49,555 nucleotides of DNA, from positions 1 through 49,555 of the forward strand of contig JANXXH010000042.1 in NCBI GenBank assembly GCA_025350705.1, read 5' to 3'. The translations under genes and the position numbers were made by a program. Shown one piece after another: positions 32,005 through 41,423 of this stretch (its first letter is position 1; each line of letters opens with the position of its first letter). The stretch is from Gallionella sp. GTDB lineage: Bacteria; Pseudomonadota; Gammaproteobacteria; Burkholderiales; Gallionellaceae. The notes beneath the pieces are model-generated. The model worked only from the letters and a program-made list of their open reading frames with translations. It ran no database searches and had not been told where the DNA came from.

Positions 32005-32010
32005 TATAAT
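32005..32010 (+). promoter_or_regulatory. -10 box candidate for mrcA
   Basis: A perfect TATAAT 56 bases before the mrcA ATG. No good -35 is found at 16-18 bases, so the call rests on the -10 alone. Confidence 0.35.
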
Positions 32011-32065
32011 TTCACGCGCATCTCATAATGCTACTTTTTGTTACTTTTTTCCTGGATAACTGCAC

Positions 32066-34378
32066 ATGCCTTACCCCCGCTGGCTTCCCTCTGCTCTAGT
32101 CACTCTAGCCCTATTTGTGCTTCCAGCGATTTTGCTGAGTTTGGCAGCCATACTGGCTTATCCTACTCTGCCTTCGCTGGAAGCACTTACCGACTATCGC
32201 CCCAAGATCCCGCTGCGTATTTACAGCACTGAGGGTATGCTGCTCGGTGAATTCGGGGAGGAACGCCGCGCCTTGGTCACAATTTCAGAAGTGCCGGAAA
32301 TAATGAAGCACGCCATTCTTGCCGCCGAAGATGATCGATTCTATGAGCATGGAGGCGTGGATTTCGTGGGTGTAGTCCGTGCAGCGATTTCAAATTTCAC
32401 TTCCGGCAGTGCAAAACAGGGGGCCAGCACGATCACCATGCAGGTAGCACGCAACTTTTTTCTTACCAAAGAAAAAACCCTGACCCGCAAGTTCAATGAG
32501 GTACTGCTTACCTTCAAAATCGAGCATAGCTTGAGCAAGGACGACATCTTGCAGCTTTATATCAACCAGATATACCTTGGCCAGCGTTCTTACGGGTTTG
32601 CCTCAGCTGCCCAGGTTTATTTTGGCAAACCGCTTGGTCAAGTCACGATTGCAGAGGCTGCTATGCTTGCGGGGCTGCCTAAAGCACCCTCCTCCTATAA
32701 TCCGGTTGTCAATCCAAACCGCGCCAAACTTCGCCAGATGTATGTACTGCGCCGTATGCGTGAATTAAATTTTATTAATGATGAACAGCTCCAACTTGCG
32801 CAACAGCAGCCCATCGTGACCATGCGCAGCAATCAAGAGTTCGGGGTCAAGTCAGACTATCTCTCGGAAATGGTCAGGCAGGCTGTTTATGAAAAATATC
32901 GGGATGACACCTACACACAAGGTTTCAAAGTTTACACCACCATTCGTCAGCAAGACCAGCTTGCCGCTTATCAGGCTGTCCGCACAGGCGCACTGGATTA
33001 TGACCGTCGACAAGGCTACCGCGGCCCGGAAGGTTTTGTCGATTTACATGGAGACATCAGTAACGCTGAGCAATTTGATGAAGCCCTGCAGGATATTAAT
33101 GACAGCGATGATTTAATCCCTGCCGTCGTCCTTGAGGCTTCACCCAAATTGATTAAAGCCTATTGCAAGGGTGGAGAAATCGCTGAGGTCGGCGGTGATG
33201 CATTACTTTTCGCCGAACCGGCTTTGAACAAGAAAGTAGCCTTGAACCAGCGTATTAACGTAGGCTCTATCATTCGGTTGCGCAAGGATGATAAAGGCAC
33301 TTGGCAAATAGCCCAGCTCCCGCTAGTCGAAGCTGCCTTCGTTTCCGGCGACCCGCGCACCGGTGCTATTTATTCGCTGGTGGGGGGCTTCGATTTCGAT
33401 CGCACTCAGTTCAACCATGTCACTCAGGCATGGCGCCAACCCGGGTCGAGCTTTAAACCTTTCGTATATTCTGCTGCGCTGGAAAAGGGGTTCACCCCAG
33501 CCACTGTGATTAATGATGCACCCTTGATTTTTGATGCGGAACAAACCGGCAATGAACCTTGGGAGCCGAAGAACTACGATGGAAAATTCGAAGGGCCGAT
33601 GCGTATGCGCCAAGCATTGATCAAATCAAAGAATCTGGTGTCGATCCGTATATTACAGTCCATCACCCCGCAATATGCAAAGGACTACATCACCAACTTT
33701 GGCTTCGATCCCACCAAGTACCCCGCCTATCTGACCATGGCTCTTGGAGCCGGCTCTGTAACACCGATGCAAATGTTGACTGGCTATTCTGTATTTGCCA
33801 ATGGAGGTTTTCTCGTTGCCCCTTATTTTATACAACGCATCGAAGATGCTCGCGGCACCGTGCTCAGCAAATCCACACCGGAGGTGGCCGGAAATGGCGC
33901 AAAGCAGGTTATCGATATACGCAATGCATATACCATGGTCAGTATGTTGCAGGATGTGGTCAAGCATGGCACCGGCATTCGTGCCATGCAGCTTGGCCGA
34001 CAAGATTTGGCCGGCAAGACCGGCACCACCAATGACACGATTGATGCCTGGTTTTGCGGCTTCCATCCGACCATTGTCGGTATCGCCTGGATAGGCTATG
34101 ACCAGCCACGCAGCTTGGGAGACAGGGAAACCGGCGGTGGTGCGGCCCTGCCGATATGGATGAGCTACATGGAAAAGATACTCAAAGATGTGCCTGAGGC
34201 TGTTTACACCATGCCAAACAACATGGTTGCAGTACATATCAATGAAGAAGGATATCATGATGACAATAGCCCTCGGGTCGAATATTTTTATCAGGAAAAT
34301 GTTCCGCCCGAACATGCCACACCCACACTCAATGAAGAAATAAAGCCGGCAGACACCCTCAAGGATCAGTTGCTCTGA
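32066..34378 (+). CDS. mrcA: Penicillin-binding protein 1A (bifunctional peptidoglycan synthase)
   Basis: Class A PBP: polymerises glycan strands and cross-links peptides in the periplasm. 770 residues. Seen: an N-terminal membrane anchor (about 10-32), the glycosyltransferase domain with catalytic Glu88 in AAEDDRFYEHGG, then KQGASTITMQVARN and RKFNEVLLTFKIE, an OB-like insert, and the transpeptidase domain with SxxK (Ser461 in PGSSFKPF), SxN (SKN in LIKSKNLVS) and KTG (AGKTGTTND). Divergent from pilM, as in many relatives. The nucleotidyltransferase-like gene starts nine bases after its stop. Confidence 0.97.
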   Translation: MPYPRWLPSALVTLALFVLPAILLSLAAILAYPTLPSLEALTDYRPKIPLRIYSTEGMLLGEFGEERRALVTISEVPEIMKHAILAAEDDRFYEHGGVDFVGVVRAAISNFTSGSAKQGASTITMQVARNFFLTKEKTLTRKFNEVLLTFKIEHSLSKDDILQLYINQIYLGQRSYGFASAAQVYFGKPLGQVTIAEAAMLAGLPKAPSSYNPVVNPNRAKLRQMYVLRRMRELNFINDEQLQLAQQQPIVTMRSNQEFGVKSDYLSEMVRQAVYEKYRDDTYTQGFKVYTTIRQQDQLAAYQAVRTGALDYDRRQGYRGPEGFVDLHGDISNAEQFDEALQDINDSDDLIPAVVLEASPKLIKAYCKGGEIAEVGGDALLFAEPALNKKVALNQRINVGSIIRLRKDDKGTWQIAQLPLVEAAFVSGDPRTGAIYSLVGGFDFDRTQFNHVTQAWRQPGSSFKPFVYSAALEKGFTPATVINDAPLIFDAEQTGNEPWEPKNYDGKFEGPMRMRQALIKSKNLVSIRILQSITPQYAKDYITNFGFDPTKYPAYLTMALGAGSVTPMQMLTGYSVFANGGFLVAPYFIQRIEDARGTVLSKSTPEVAGNGAKQVIDIRNAYTMVSMLQDVVKHGTGIRAMQLGRQDLAGKTGTTNDTIDAWFCGFHPTIVGIAWIGYDQPRSLGDRETGGGAALPIWMSYMEKILKDVPEAVYTMPNNMVAVHINEEGYHDDNSPRVEYFYQENVPPEHATPTLNEEIKPADTLKDQLL

Positions 34379-34386
34379 CTACACAC

Positions 34387-34992
34387 ATGCCCAAAGAACG
34401 CACACCCAGAGAATATGCCAACAAACGCGATTTGATGCGGGAGCAACTGGCGCATCAAGCTGCAAAATTGATGGCTGAGGACGGTATCACAGACCATGCC
34501 TTTGCCAAACGAAAGGCCGCGCGACAGCTCGGTGCAGCGGATACACAGCATCTGCCCAGCAACAATGAAGTGGATGACGCACTGCACAGCTACCGTGCGC
34601 TCTATCAACGCGACAGCCACCCCGGCATCTTGTATCAGCTGCGCGAAGAAGCGCTCACCGCTATGCACATGCTGGCAGAGTTCCACCCCTACCTGACCGG
34701 CTCGGTGTTGAGCGGCACTGCCGGCGAGCAGTCGGACATCAACCTAATGCTGTTCAGCGATGATGCAAAAGCCGTGCTGCTGTTCCTGCTCAAGCACAAC
34801 ATCGAGTTCGAAGATGGCGAATGGAGAGTACGGGTGGGTGGACACGAAGAGACTGTGCCGAGCTACACATTGACCAGTGAATCAGGCACCCAGACACACA
34901 TCATCGTCCTGCCTGAAAACGCTCGCCACAGCGGCAGCCGCCACCCGGAGACGCATGCAGATATTGCGGCGGTGGAAGGATTGTTGACATGA
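34387..34992 (+). CDS. Nucleotidyltransferase-like protein of unknown function
   Basis: 201 residues. The first 90 are charged and helical (MPKERTPREYANKRDLMREQ); residues about 100-125 resemble a minimal nucleotidyltransferase core (YLTGSVLSGTAGEQSDINLMLFSDD), with the GS motif but a single Asp-x-Asn in place of the usual Asp-x-Asp pair, so catalytic activity is doubtful. It follows mrcA closely on the same strand and was probably co-transcribed with it. Homologues are generally annotated as hypothetical or nucleotidyltransferase. Substrate unknown. Confidence 0.8.
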   Translation: MPKERTPREYANKRDLMREQLAHQAAKLMAEDGITDHAFAKRKAARQLGAADTQHLPSNNEVDDALHSYRALYQRDSHPGILYQLREEALTAMHMLAEFHPYLTGSVLSGTAGEQSDINLMLFSDDAKAVLLFLLKHNIEFEDGEWRVRVGGHEETVPSYTLTSESGTQTHIIVLPENARHSGSRHPETHADIAAVEGLLT

Positions 34993-35044
34993 TAAAAGGT
35001 GCCACACCCTCTGGCTATTACGCTAATGGCTGACATCTATCGGA

Positions 35045-35519
35045 TTACTGTCTTACAAAGCTATCGACGGATTTTATCAGTGTTATTTTTGCTGCTCCCA
35101 TTGTTTGTCTAGGCTGGTTGCGGTGACAAGGTAGTATACACCAGACTTAATGGCTCTTGCATACCAATGCAAAGCACTTCCTTGCATGTCACCTTTATAT
35201 TCATATCTAAGCTCATTACCTTTTAAAGTGCGATTTAAGACGGCAAGTTTAAATTGCTCAATTGGCCTACCGTTAATTTGTCATAGGCTTCGATTGAATC
35301 AGTAAATTTTTGCTTTTGGATGTTTACATTGGCGGCAAAATTATTGGAAGGGGGAAGAAAGAACATGGCTATCTGCAGATTTTGAGCCTCTATATCTTTG
35401 GAAGCGGGCGCTTCTATAGAAATGCCATGGTCAGATGAAATAAATGTATTCTTCGGCTCAGCCGCAAGCGCCCCTGTTACCACGAACAATCCTACGACGA
35501 TAATCACCGTGAAACGCAT
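35045..35519 (-). pseudogene. Small exported protein gene with two frameshifts
   Basis: The first frame (35519-35235) begins with a signal peptide (MRFTVIIVVGLFVVTGALAA) and a domain with HGISIEAPASKDIEAQNLQI, stopping early. The coding sense continues in another frame as VLNRTLKGNELRYEYKG ... SALHWYARAIKSGVYYLVTA, and again after an A5 run as ITLIKSVDSFVRQ-stop (stop at 35047-35045). Restoring one T near 35245 (AACTTGCC to AACTTTGCC) and one A in the run near 35086-35090 gives a continuous 158-residue protein. The fold resembles small periplasmic PsbP/DcrB-like proteins, but no function can be named. Either a decaying gene or two homopolymer sequence errors. Confidence 0.75.
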
Positions 35520-35592
35520 ATCAATCTCCTTAAGTGATCCAATTTAGTTCGTTCGATAGGGCGGCAATCGCCCCAAGGGCAAGCACTGTGTC

Positions 35593-36612
<1,020 letters not shown>

Positions 36613-36622
36613 TTATTTTCCT

Positions 36623-36650
36623 GGAACTATTTTAGAATCTGCTTATCTGA
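36623..36650 (+). promoter_or_regulatory. Sigma-E/AlgU-type promoter of the small RNA
   Basis: GGAACTA (36623-36629), 16 bases, TCTGA (36646-36650). The recognised extracytoplasmic sigma-E/AlgU consensus is GAACTT, 16-17 bases, TCTGA or TCAAA, so six-base and five-base boxes match with one difference. A start six or seven bases after TCTGA falls at 36656-36657, precisely at the first hairpin. Confidence 0.65.
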
Positions 36651-36656
36651 TGCTTT

Positions 36657-36758
36657 GAATGATGTGAATCATTCCACGTTTCTCCTCCCTGAGCGTGCGT
36701 CTTAACTCTTGTTAAGACTTTGCCCCGGCCTACCTCCCCTTGGCTGGGGCATTTTTTT
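36657..36758 (+). ncRNA. Probable small regulatory RNA between hemB and engB (Spot 42/ErsA position)
   Basis: About 102 nt. Seen in order: hairpin GAATGAT/ATCATTC (36657-36663, 36668-36674); CACG (36675-36678) pairing with CGTG (36694-36697) to present the loop TTTCTCCTCCCTGAG, whose CU-rich part is complementary to Shine-Dalgarno sequences; a perfect 8-bp hairpin GTCTTAAC/GTTAAGAC (36699-36706, 36711-36718); and a terminator. A sigma-E-like promoter precedes it. It is antiparallel to engB, with the terminator facing the engB stop. Spot 42 (spf) in enterobacteria and ErsA in Pseudomonas lie at the engB (yihA) 3' side in the same orientation, as I recall. Function as a trans-acting regulator is inference. 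Confidence 0.7.
36721..36758 (+). terminator. Rho-independent terminator of the small RNA
   Basis: Ten-base-pair stem TGCCCCGGCC (36721-36730) with GGCTGGGGCA (36742-36751), one G-U pair, an 11-base loop, then seven T. The T run is on the plus strand only, so it serves plus-strand transcription, although no protein gene reads in that direction here. Confidence 0.85.
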
Positions 36759-36762
36759 CCTA

Positions 36763-37371
36763 TTAGCTTTTGAACCAACCCGCCATCACGGCTTCCGCTT
36801 CTTCCATGCCCTGCTTCTTCAAGCTGGAAAACAATTGCGCAGAACACTGCGGGAAATGCTCGGCCAAGTGGGATTTTACACGACTCAACGTCAATGTTGC
36901 TTGTTGCCGGCTGAGCTTATCTGACTTGGTGAGCAGGATATGCACCGGCTTGCCAGTTGGCGCAAACCAGTCCAGCATGTTCTCATCCATCTCGGTCAGC
37001 GGATGACGGGAATCCATGATCACCACCAAACCGCACAACTCATCGCGATTCTGCAAATACTCACTGAGCAAAGCCTCCCAATGACGCTTACTTTCTGGCG
37101 GGACTTTGGCGTAACCGTACCCTGGCAAGTCCACCAGAAAATTATTGTTACCCCCTTCAATATTTCCTAGGGAAAAATAATTCAGGTGCTGGGTTCGTCC
37201 CGGCGTTTTGCTGGTATAAGCCAGACGCACATGATTCGCCAGCGTATTGATCGCACTCGACTTGCCCGCATTGGAACGTCCGACAAACGCGATTTCCTTG
37301 CCGCCGTGCAGCGGCAGATCCTTGATATGATTGACGGTAGTAAAAAAAGCCGCTTGGGAAAACAGTCCCAT
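36763..37371 (-). CDS. engB: Ribosome biogenesis GTPase EngB (YihA/YsxC)
   Basis: Essential GTPase for 50S subunit assembly. 202 residues. Seen: G1 [15 protein letters not shown]2 region (SKTPGRTQ), G3 DLPGYG, G4 LTKSD. Its ATG overlaps the hemL stop (TAATG), so it is translated from the thiD-thiE-hemL-engB unit. Confidence 0.97.
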   Translation of the reverse strand: MGLFSQAAFFTTVNHIKDLPLHGGKEIAFVGRSNAGKSSAINTLANHVRLAYTSKTPGRTQHLNYFSLGNIEGGNNNFLVDLPGYGYAKVPPESKRHWEALLSEYLQNRDELCGLVVIMDSRHPLTEMDENMLDWFAPTGKPVHILLTKSDKLSRQQATLTLSRVKSHLAEHFPQCSAQLFSSLKKQGMEEAEAVMAGWFKS

Positions 37372-38654
37372 TACTTCCAGTTCGCGAAAATCTTGTCCGC
37401 AGCGGCAATGGTTGCAGCTATATCAGCCTCGGTATGCGCGGCGGAAACGAAACCGGCTTCAAATGCTGACGGCGCGAGGTATACACCGGCTTCCAGCATC
37501 GCGTGGAAAAAGCGATTGAACGCGGCCTTGTCGCTAGCCATCACTTCGGCATAGCTGGTCGGCACTTTGCTGCTGAAATACAAACCGAACATGCTACCGA
37601 TCGACTGCGCGCTGAACGGTATACCGTGCTTCTTCGCGCTTGCCGACAAACCTTCAGTCAACTGCTTGGCCACCTTGGTCAGGTTTTCGTAAAAGCCCTT
37701 CGCTTGAACGAGCTTGAGCGTAGCCATACCTGCGGCAACTGCCACCGGATTACCGGACAGCGTACCGGCCTGATACACCGCGCCGAGCGGAGCCAGGCAT
37801 TGCATGATGTCGCGGCGTCCGCCGAACGCGGCAGCAGGCAAACCGCCGCCCATTACCTTGCCCAGCGTGACCAAATCAGGTTTGATGCCATAGTGTCCAT
37901 GCGCGCCCTGCAAACCGACTCGGAAACCGGACATCACCTCATCCAGGATCAGCACCGCTCCGTGTTTCGTACACAGATTGCGCATCGCGTCGAGGAACTC
38001 GCGCTTGGGCAGAATCAGATTCATGTTGCCCGCTACCGGCTCGACGATCACGGCGGCGATCTCTTTACCCATTTCCGCAAAGGATTTTTCCAGTCCGGCT
38101 ACGTCGTTGTAGTCCAGCACCGTAGTCAGCGCGGCGATCTCGGCGGGCACGCCTGAAGAACTCGGCTGGCCGAAAGTCAGCGCGCCTGAGCCTGCCTTGA
38201 CCAGCAAACCGTCGGAATGGCCGTGGTAGCAGCCCTCAAATTTGATAATGCGCGAACGCCCGGTAAAGCCACGCGCCAGACGGATCGCGGTCATCGTCGC
38301 CTCGGTGCCGGAACTGACCAGACGCACCATTTCCAGGGACGTCAGAATCTTGCACAACAATTCGGCGATCTCCAGCTCGGCTGCGGTCGGCGCGCCGAAA
38401 CCCAATCCTTCGGCAGCGGCTGTCTGCACTGCCTTGACCACTTCGGGATGGCAGTGGCCGACGATCATCGGCCCCCACGAATTGACATAATCTATGTATC
38501 GCTTGTCGTCCGCATCCCACACATAAGCACCCTTGCCGCGTTTGAAAAACAGCGGCGTGCCACCCACCGACTTGAATGCACGCACCGGTGAATTCACACC
38601 GCCGGGTATGATTTTCTGGGATTGATCGAATAGCTGCTGATTTTTTGAAATCAT
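37371..38654 (-). CDS. hemL: Glutamate-1-semialdehyde 2,1-aminomutase
   Basis: PLP enzyme forming 5-aminolevulinate in the C5 pathway. 427 residues. Seen: [16 protein letters not shown] at the N-terminus, [40 protein letters not shown] and the PLP-lysine in [17 protein letters not shown]. Overlaps thiE by four bases (ATGA) and engB by one. With hemB and hemE in this window it supplies tetrapyrrole precursors. Confidence 0.97.
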   Translation of the reverse strand: MISKNQQLFDQSQKIIPGGVNSPVRAFKSVGGTPLFFKRGKGAYVWDADDKRYIDYVNSWGPMIVGHCHPEVVKAVQTAAAEGLGFGAPTAAELEIAELLCKILTSLEMVRLVSSGTEATMTAIRLARGFTGRSRIIKFEGCYHGHSDGLLVKAGSGALTFGQPSSSGVPAEIAALTTVLDYNDVAGLEKSFAEMGKEIAAVIVEPVAGNMNLILPKREFLDAMRNLCTKHGAVLILDEVMSGFRVGLQGAHGHYGIKPDLVTLGKVMGGGLPAAAFGGRRDIMQCLAPLGAVYQAGTLSGNPVAVAAGMATLKLVQAKGFYENLTKVAKQLTEGLSASAKKHGIPFSAQSIGSMFGLYFSSKVPTSYAEVMASDKAAFNRFFHAMLEAGVYLAPSAFEAGFVSAAHTEADIAATIAAADKIFANWK

Positions 38655-39304
38655 ATTGTGTCTTTCTGCCGAAGTAATTTTATATTTGTAAACTGTCGTG
38701 CCGCATACTGAATATCCGTTGCGCCAAATATCGCTGAAATCACCGCCAGCGCATCCGCGCCCGCATCCAGCAACTGTGTGCCGTTTTGTACCGTGATGCC
38801 ACCTATAGCCACCAGCGGCACCTTGATCTCGCGGCGAGCATGCTGCAATAACTCAAGCGACGCCACCGTCGCATCCGGCTTCACCGTCGACGAAAAAAAA
38901 CTGCCGAAAGCCACGTAATCCGCACGTTGGCGAACTGCTTCTTGCGCCAGCGGCATGCGATTATAGCAAGATACTCCAATGATTTTACCGCTGCGCAAAA
39001 CTGAACGCGCCGCAGCCACACTGCCATCCTCTCTACCCAGATGCACACCGTCGGCATCTACTTGCTGCGCCAACATCGCATCGTCGTTGATGATCAGCAG
39101 CACAGAAAATTCGTGCGTCAGTGCACGCAACGACTTGGCTTGTACCAAACGCAATGTCGCAGTGGCGGCTTTGTTGCGATACTGCAGGATCCGCGCACCT
39201 CCAAGCAGTGCCAGCCTTACCTTGCGTATCAGCTCCGCAGTATCTGGTTCATCCGGCGTGATCGCGTAAAGGCCTTCAATTCGGCCGCTCTGGCTGGGGC
39301 TCAT
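38651..39304 (-). CDS. thiE: Thiamine-phosphate synthase
   Basis: Joins the pyrimidine and thiazole phosphates to form thiamine phosphate. Seen: [53 protein letters not shown]-like [10 protein letters not shown], and [11 protein letters not shown] near the C-terminus. The start is within the thiD 3' end: ATG at 39304 or 39307 (two adjacent ATG after GAAGAGG). The open frame to 39376 overlaps thiD further and has no family similarity in its extra part. About 217 residues. Confidence 0.93.
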   Translation of the reverse strand: MSPSQSGRIEGLYAITPDEPDTAELIRKVRLALLGGARILQYRNKAATATLRLVQAKSLRALTHEFSVLLIINDDAMLAQQVDADGVHLGREDGSVAAARSVLRSGKIIGVSCYNRMPLAQEAVRQRADYVAFGSFFSSTVKPDATVASLELLQHARREIKVPLVAIGGITVQNGTQLLDAGADALAVISAIFGATDIQYAARQFTNIKLLRQKDTI

Positions 39305-40118
39305 CATCCTCTTCACCGCGTGCCCAAAACAGACGGTCGGGAATATGTTGTCCCATGCCCGGACGGAAGCCCGCATTCAAAGTTTGCCAAGTGTATTCCT
39401 GAGCTTCTTTGACAGCTTCCGGAACATCCACGCCCTGCGCCAACAATGCGGCAATCGCCGCAGACAGGGTACAGCCCGAGCCGTGATAGATACCCGGCAG
39501 GCGCACCCAACTGTCGCTGCTGACAACACCACGCTCACTGTACAGCGTATTGATAACTTTGGGCGTTTGCTCGTGCGTTCCGGTGATCAACACATACTCG
39601 CAACCCATGCGCAATATACGTTTGGCGCATTCTTCAAGCGTTGGGTCGTCCTCATCATTATCTTCATCAAGAGCAAGACGACGGGCCTCCATGCTGTTCG
39701 GTGTGAGGATGGTGGTCTGCGGAATCAGCAACTCGCGCATCGCGTCCAGCATGTCCTCATTCGCCAATTCATCGCCGCGTCCCGAAGCTAGCACCGGATC
39801 CAGCACCAGGGGAATATCCGGATAATCCGACAACACCTCGGCAATTGCCGCGATATTTTCCACACTGCCCAGCAGCCCGATCTTGAATGCCGCCACTGGC
39901 ACATCTTCCAGCATCGCGCGTGCCTGATCTACTACCCATTCAGGGTCTATCGGCATCACATCGTCCACCCCGCTGGTGTCCTGGACGGTGATGGCCGTCA
40001 CCACCGACAACGGATGGCAACCCATGCTGGAAATGGTCAACAGATCGGCCTGCAAACCCGCACCCCCGCTGGGGTCGGTTGCAGCAAAGCTCATTACTAA
40101 AGGGAACGGTTCGGTCAT
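39276..40118 (-). CDS. thiD: Hydroxymethylpyrimidine/phosphomethylpyrimidine kinase
   Basis: Phosphorylates HMP and HMP-P for thiamine synthesis. 280 residues. Seen: SFAATDPSGGAGLQADLLT with the substrate site, ITVQDTSGV, LDPVLASGRGDEL, ILTPNSMEAR, and the anion-hole GSGCTLSAAIAALLAQG. An acidic insert (DEDNDEDDPTLEEC) is slightly unusual. No good ribosome-binding site precedes the ATG at 40118; instead a 10-bp inverted repeat ends 13 bases upstream. No TPP riboswitch is visible. First gene of thiD-thiE-hemL-engB. Confidence 0.95.
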   Translation of the reverse strand: MTEPFPLVMSFAATDPSGGAGLQADLLTISSMGCHPLSVVTAITVQDTSGVDDVMPIDPEWVVDQARAMLEDVPVAAFKIGLLGSVENIAAIAEVLSDYPDIPLVLDPVLASGRGDELANEDMLDAMRELLIPQTTILTPNSMEARRLALDEDNDEDDPTLEECAKRILRMGCEYVLITGTHEQTPKVINTLYSERGVVSSDSWVRLPGIYHGSGCTLSAAIAALLAQGVDVPEAVKEAQEYTWQTLNAGFRPGMGQHIPDRLFWARGEEDDEPQPERPN

Positions 40119-40130
40119 GATGTGGACAAT

Positions 40131-40161
40131 GGTAAAATGCGTCGCGTGTTTGCATTTTACC
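40131..40161. promoter_or_regulatory. Perfect inverted repeat between thiD and gloA
   Basis: GGTAAAATGC (40131-40140) and GCATTTTACC (40152-40161) are a perfect 10-bp inverted repeat around an 11-base spacer, in the divergent thiD/gloA region. Each arm contains TAAAAT, usable as a -10 box on its own strand. It may be an operator, overlapping promoters or an RNA hairpin next to the thiD start. Confidence 0.5.
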
Positions 40162-40231
40162 CTATGTAGCCCAGTCTATCGAACACAACGAATACCGAAC
40201 ACAAAGACGATTTCAATATGGAGAAAATCTG

Positions 40232-40621
40232 ATGCGTATTCTTCACACCATGCTGCGCGTAGTCGATCTGGAAAAATCACTCGCCTTTTATACCGGCGTG
40301 CTCGGCATGAAGTTGCTTCGCCGCAATGACTACCCGGATGGGAAATTCACACTGGCTTTTGTCGGCTACACCGACGAAGCCAGTGGCGCGGTGATCGAAC
40401 TCACCCACAACTGGGGCGTGGAAAAATACGAACTCGGCAATGCCTACGGCCACATCGCCATTGAAGTGGAAGATGCCTATGCTGCCTGTGAAAAAATCAA
40501 ACAGCGCGGTGGCAAGGTGGTACGCGAAGCGGGGCCGATGAAACACGGCAACACGGTAATCGCATTTGTTGATGACACGGATGGATACAAGATCGAATTG
40601 ATCCAGAAGAAAACGGGCTAA
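40232..40621 (+). CDS. gloA: Lactoylglutathione lyase (glyoxalase I)
   Basis: Converts the methylglyoxal-glutathione hemithioacetal to S-lactoylglutathione. 129 residues, normal. The four metal ligands are at the E. coli positions: His5, Glu56, His74 and Glu122, which suggests a Ni/Co-type enzyme. GGAG lies eight bases before the ATG. Divergent from thiD and convergent with rsmA. Confidence 0.97.
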   Translation: MRILHTMLRVVDLEKSLAFYTGVLGMKLLRRNDYPDGKFTLAFVGYTDEASGAVIELTHNWGVEKYELGNAYGHIAIEVEDAYAACEKIKQRGGKVVREAGPMKHGNTVIAFVDDTDGYKIELIQKKTG

Positions 40622-40628
40622 GGATTGA

Positions 40629-40647
40629 TGCCGGGGGTAGCCCGGCA
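40629..40647. terminator. Hairpin between convergent gloA and rsmA
   Basis: TGCCGGG (40629-40635), loop GGTAG, CCCGGCA (40641-40647): a 7-bp GC-rich stem directly between the two converging stops. There is no T run, so termination is only probable. Confidence 0.4.
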
Positions 40648-40649
40648 AC

Positions 40650-41423
40650 TCACTGCGCCAACTCATCCAGGTAATTCGCCACCTTGATAAAGTCTGCCAC
40701 TGCCAGATTCTCGGCTCGTAATTGAGGATTGATGCCCAGCTTTTCAAAATCCATCTCATCCAGATAACTGCGCAGTGTATTGCGCAATGTCTTGCGGCGT
40801 TGCCCGAATGCCGTCCTGACAATCGCGGCAAGCAGCTTTTCGTTTCGCACAGTGATTTCACTGACGGGCAGCGGAATCATGCGCACGATGGCGGAGTCCA
40901 CCTTGGGCGCGGGACGGAACGATTCGGGCGGCACGTCGAGCAGCTTCTCCATGTGAAAGCGGTATTGCAGCATCACCGACAGCCGTCCGTATTCCGACGT
41001 GGAAGGCTCGGCCACCATGCGTTCGACCACTTCGTTTTGCAGCATGAAGTGCATGTCAGTGATGCGCTCTGCATACGCTGCAAAGTGAAACAACAACGGT
41101 GATGAGATGTTGTAAGGCAGGTTACCGACGATGCGCAGCGGTGTTGGAAGGTTCGCAAGATCGAATTCCAACGCGTCTCCGGCATGGATGATGAGTTTAT
41201 TTTTTGGGTAGTCATTTTCCAGCCGCGCGATGATGTCGCGGTCTATTTCCACCACATGCAGATGTTTCAATTTCTTTAGTAGCGGGCGGGTCAGCGCGCC
41301 CAGGCCCGGACCGATCTCGACCATGCTGTCTTCGGGTTCGGGACGGATCGCACTGATGATGTCGGCGATGATCTGTTCATCGACGAGGAAATTCTGACCA
41401 AACTTCTTCTTGGCCTTATGCAC
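40650..41423 (-). CDS. rsmA: 16S rRNA (adenine1518-N6/adenine1519-N6)-dimethyltransferase
   Basis: KsgA family, modifies the 3' end of 16S rRNA during 30S maturation. Seen: [11 protein letters not shown] at the N-terminus, SAM motif [15 protein letters not shown], and the [14 protein letters not shown] catalytic motif. The start is taken as the GTG at 41423 ([12 protein letters not shown]), 8 bases inside pdxA, because the longer open frame only adds non-homologous sequence read from pdxA. About 257 residues, normal for the family. Confidence 0.95.
   Translation of the reverse strand: MHKAKKKFGQNFLVDEQIIADIISAIRPEPEDSMVEIGPGLGALTRPLLKKLKHLHVVEIDRDIIARLENDYPKNKLIIHAGDALEFDLANLPTPLRIVGNLPYNISSPLLFHFAAYAERITDMHFMLQNEVVERMVAEPSTSEYGRLSVMLQYRFHMEKLLDVPPESFRPAPKVDSAIVRMIPLPVSEITVRNEKLLAAIVRTAFGQRRKTLRNTLRSYLDEMDFEKLGINPQLRAENLAVADFIKVANYLDELAQ

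Noticed and set aside
35026-35112. A plus-strand mini-ORF resembling a lipoprotein signal (ending LLLPLFV, a TAG, then AGCG) that could be a lipoprotein broken by an amber codon
   Set aside because: The opposite strand clearly encodes the C-terminal part of the frameshifted protein (YARAIKSGVYYLVTA), so the plus-strand reading is a shadow.
36759-36850. The terminator near 36721-36758 serving engB
   Set aside because: The T run follows the stem only on the plus strand; on the minus strand the stem is followed by AAAGTC, so it does not fit termination of engB.
40119-40231. Possible TPP riboswitch upstream of thiD
   Set aside because: No CUGAGA or conserved TPP-aptamer 3' motif is visible, and the 113-base divergent gap has little room for it.
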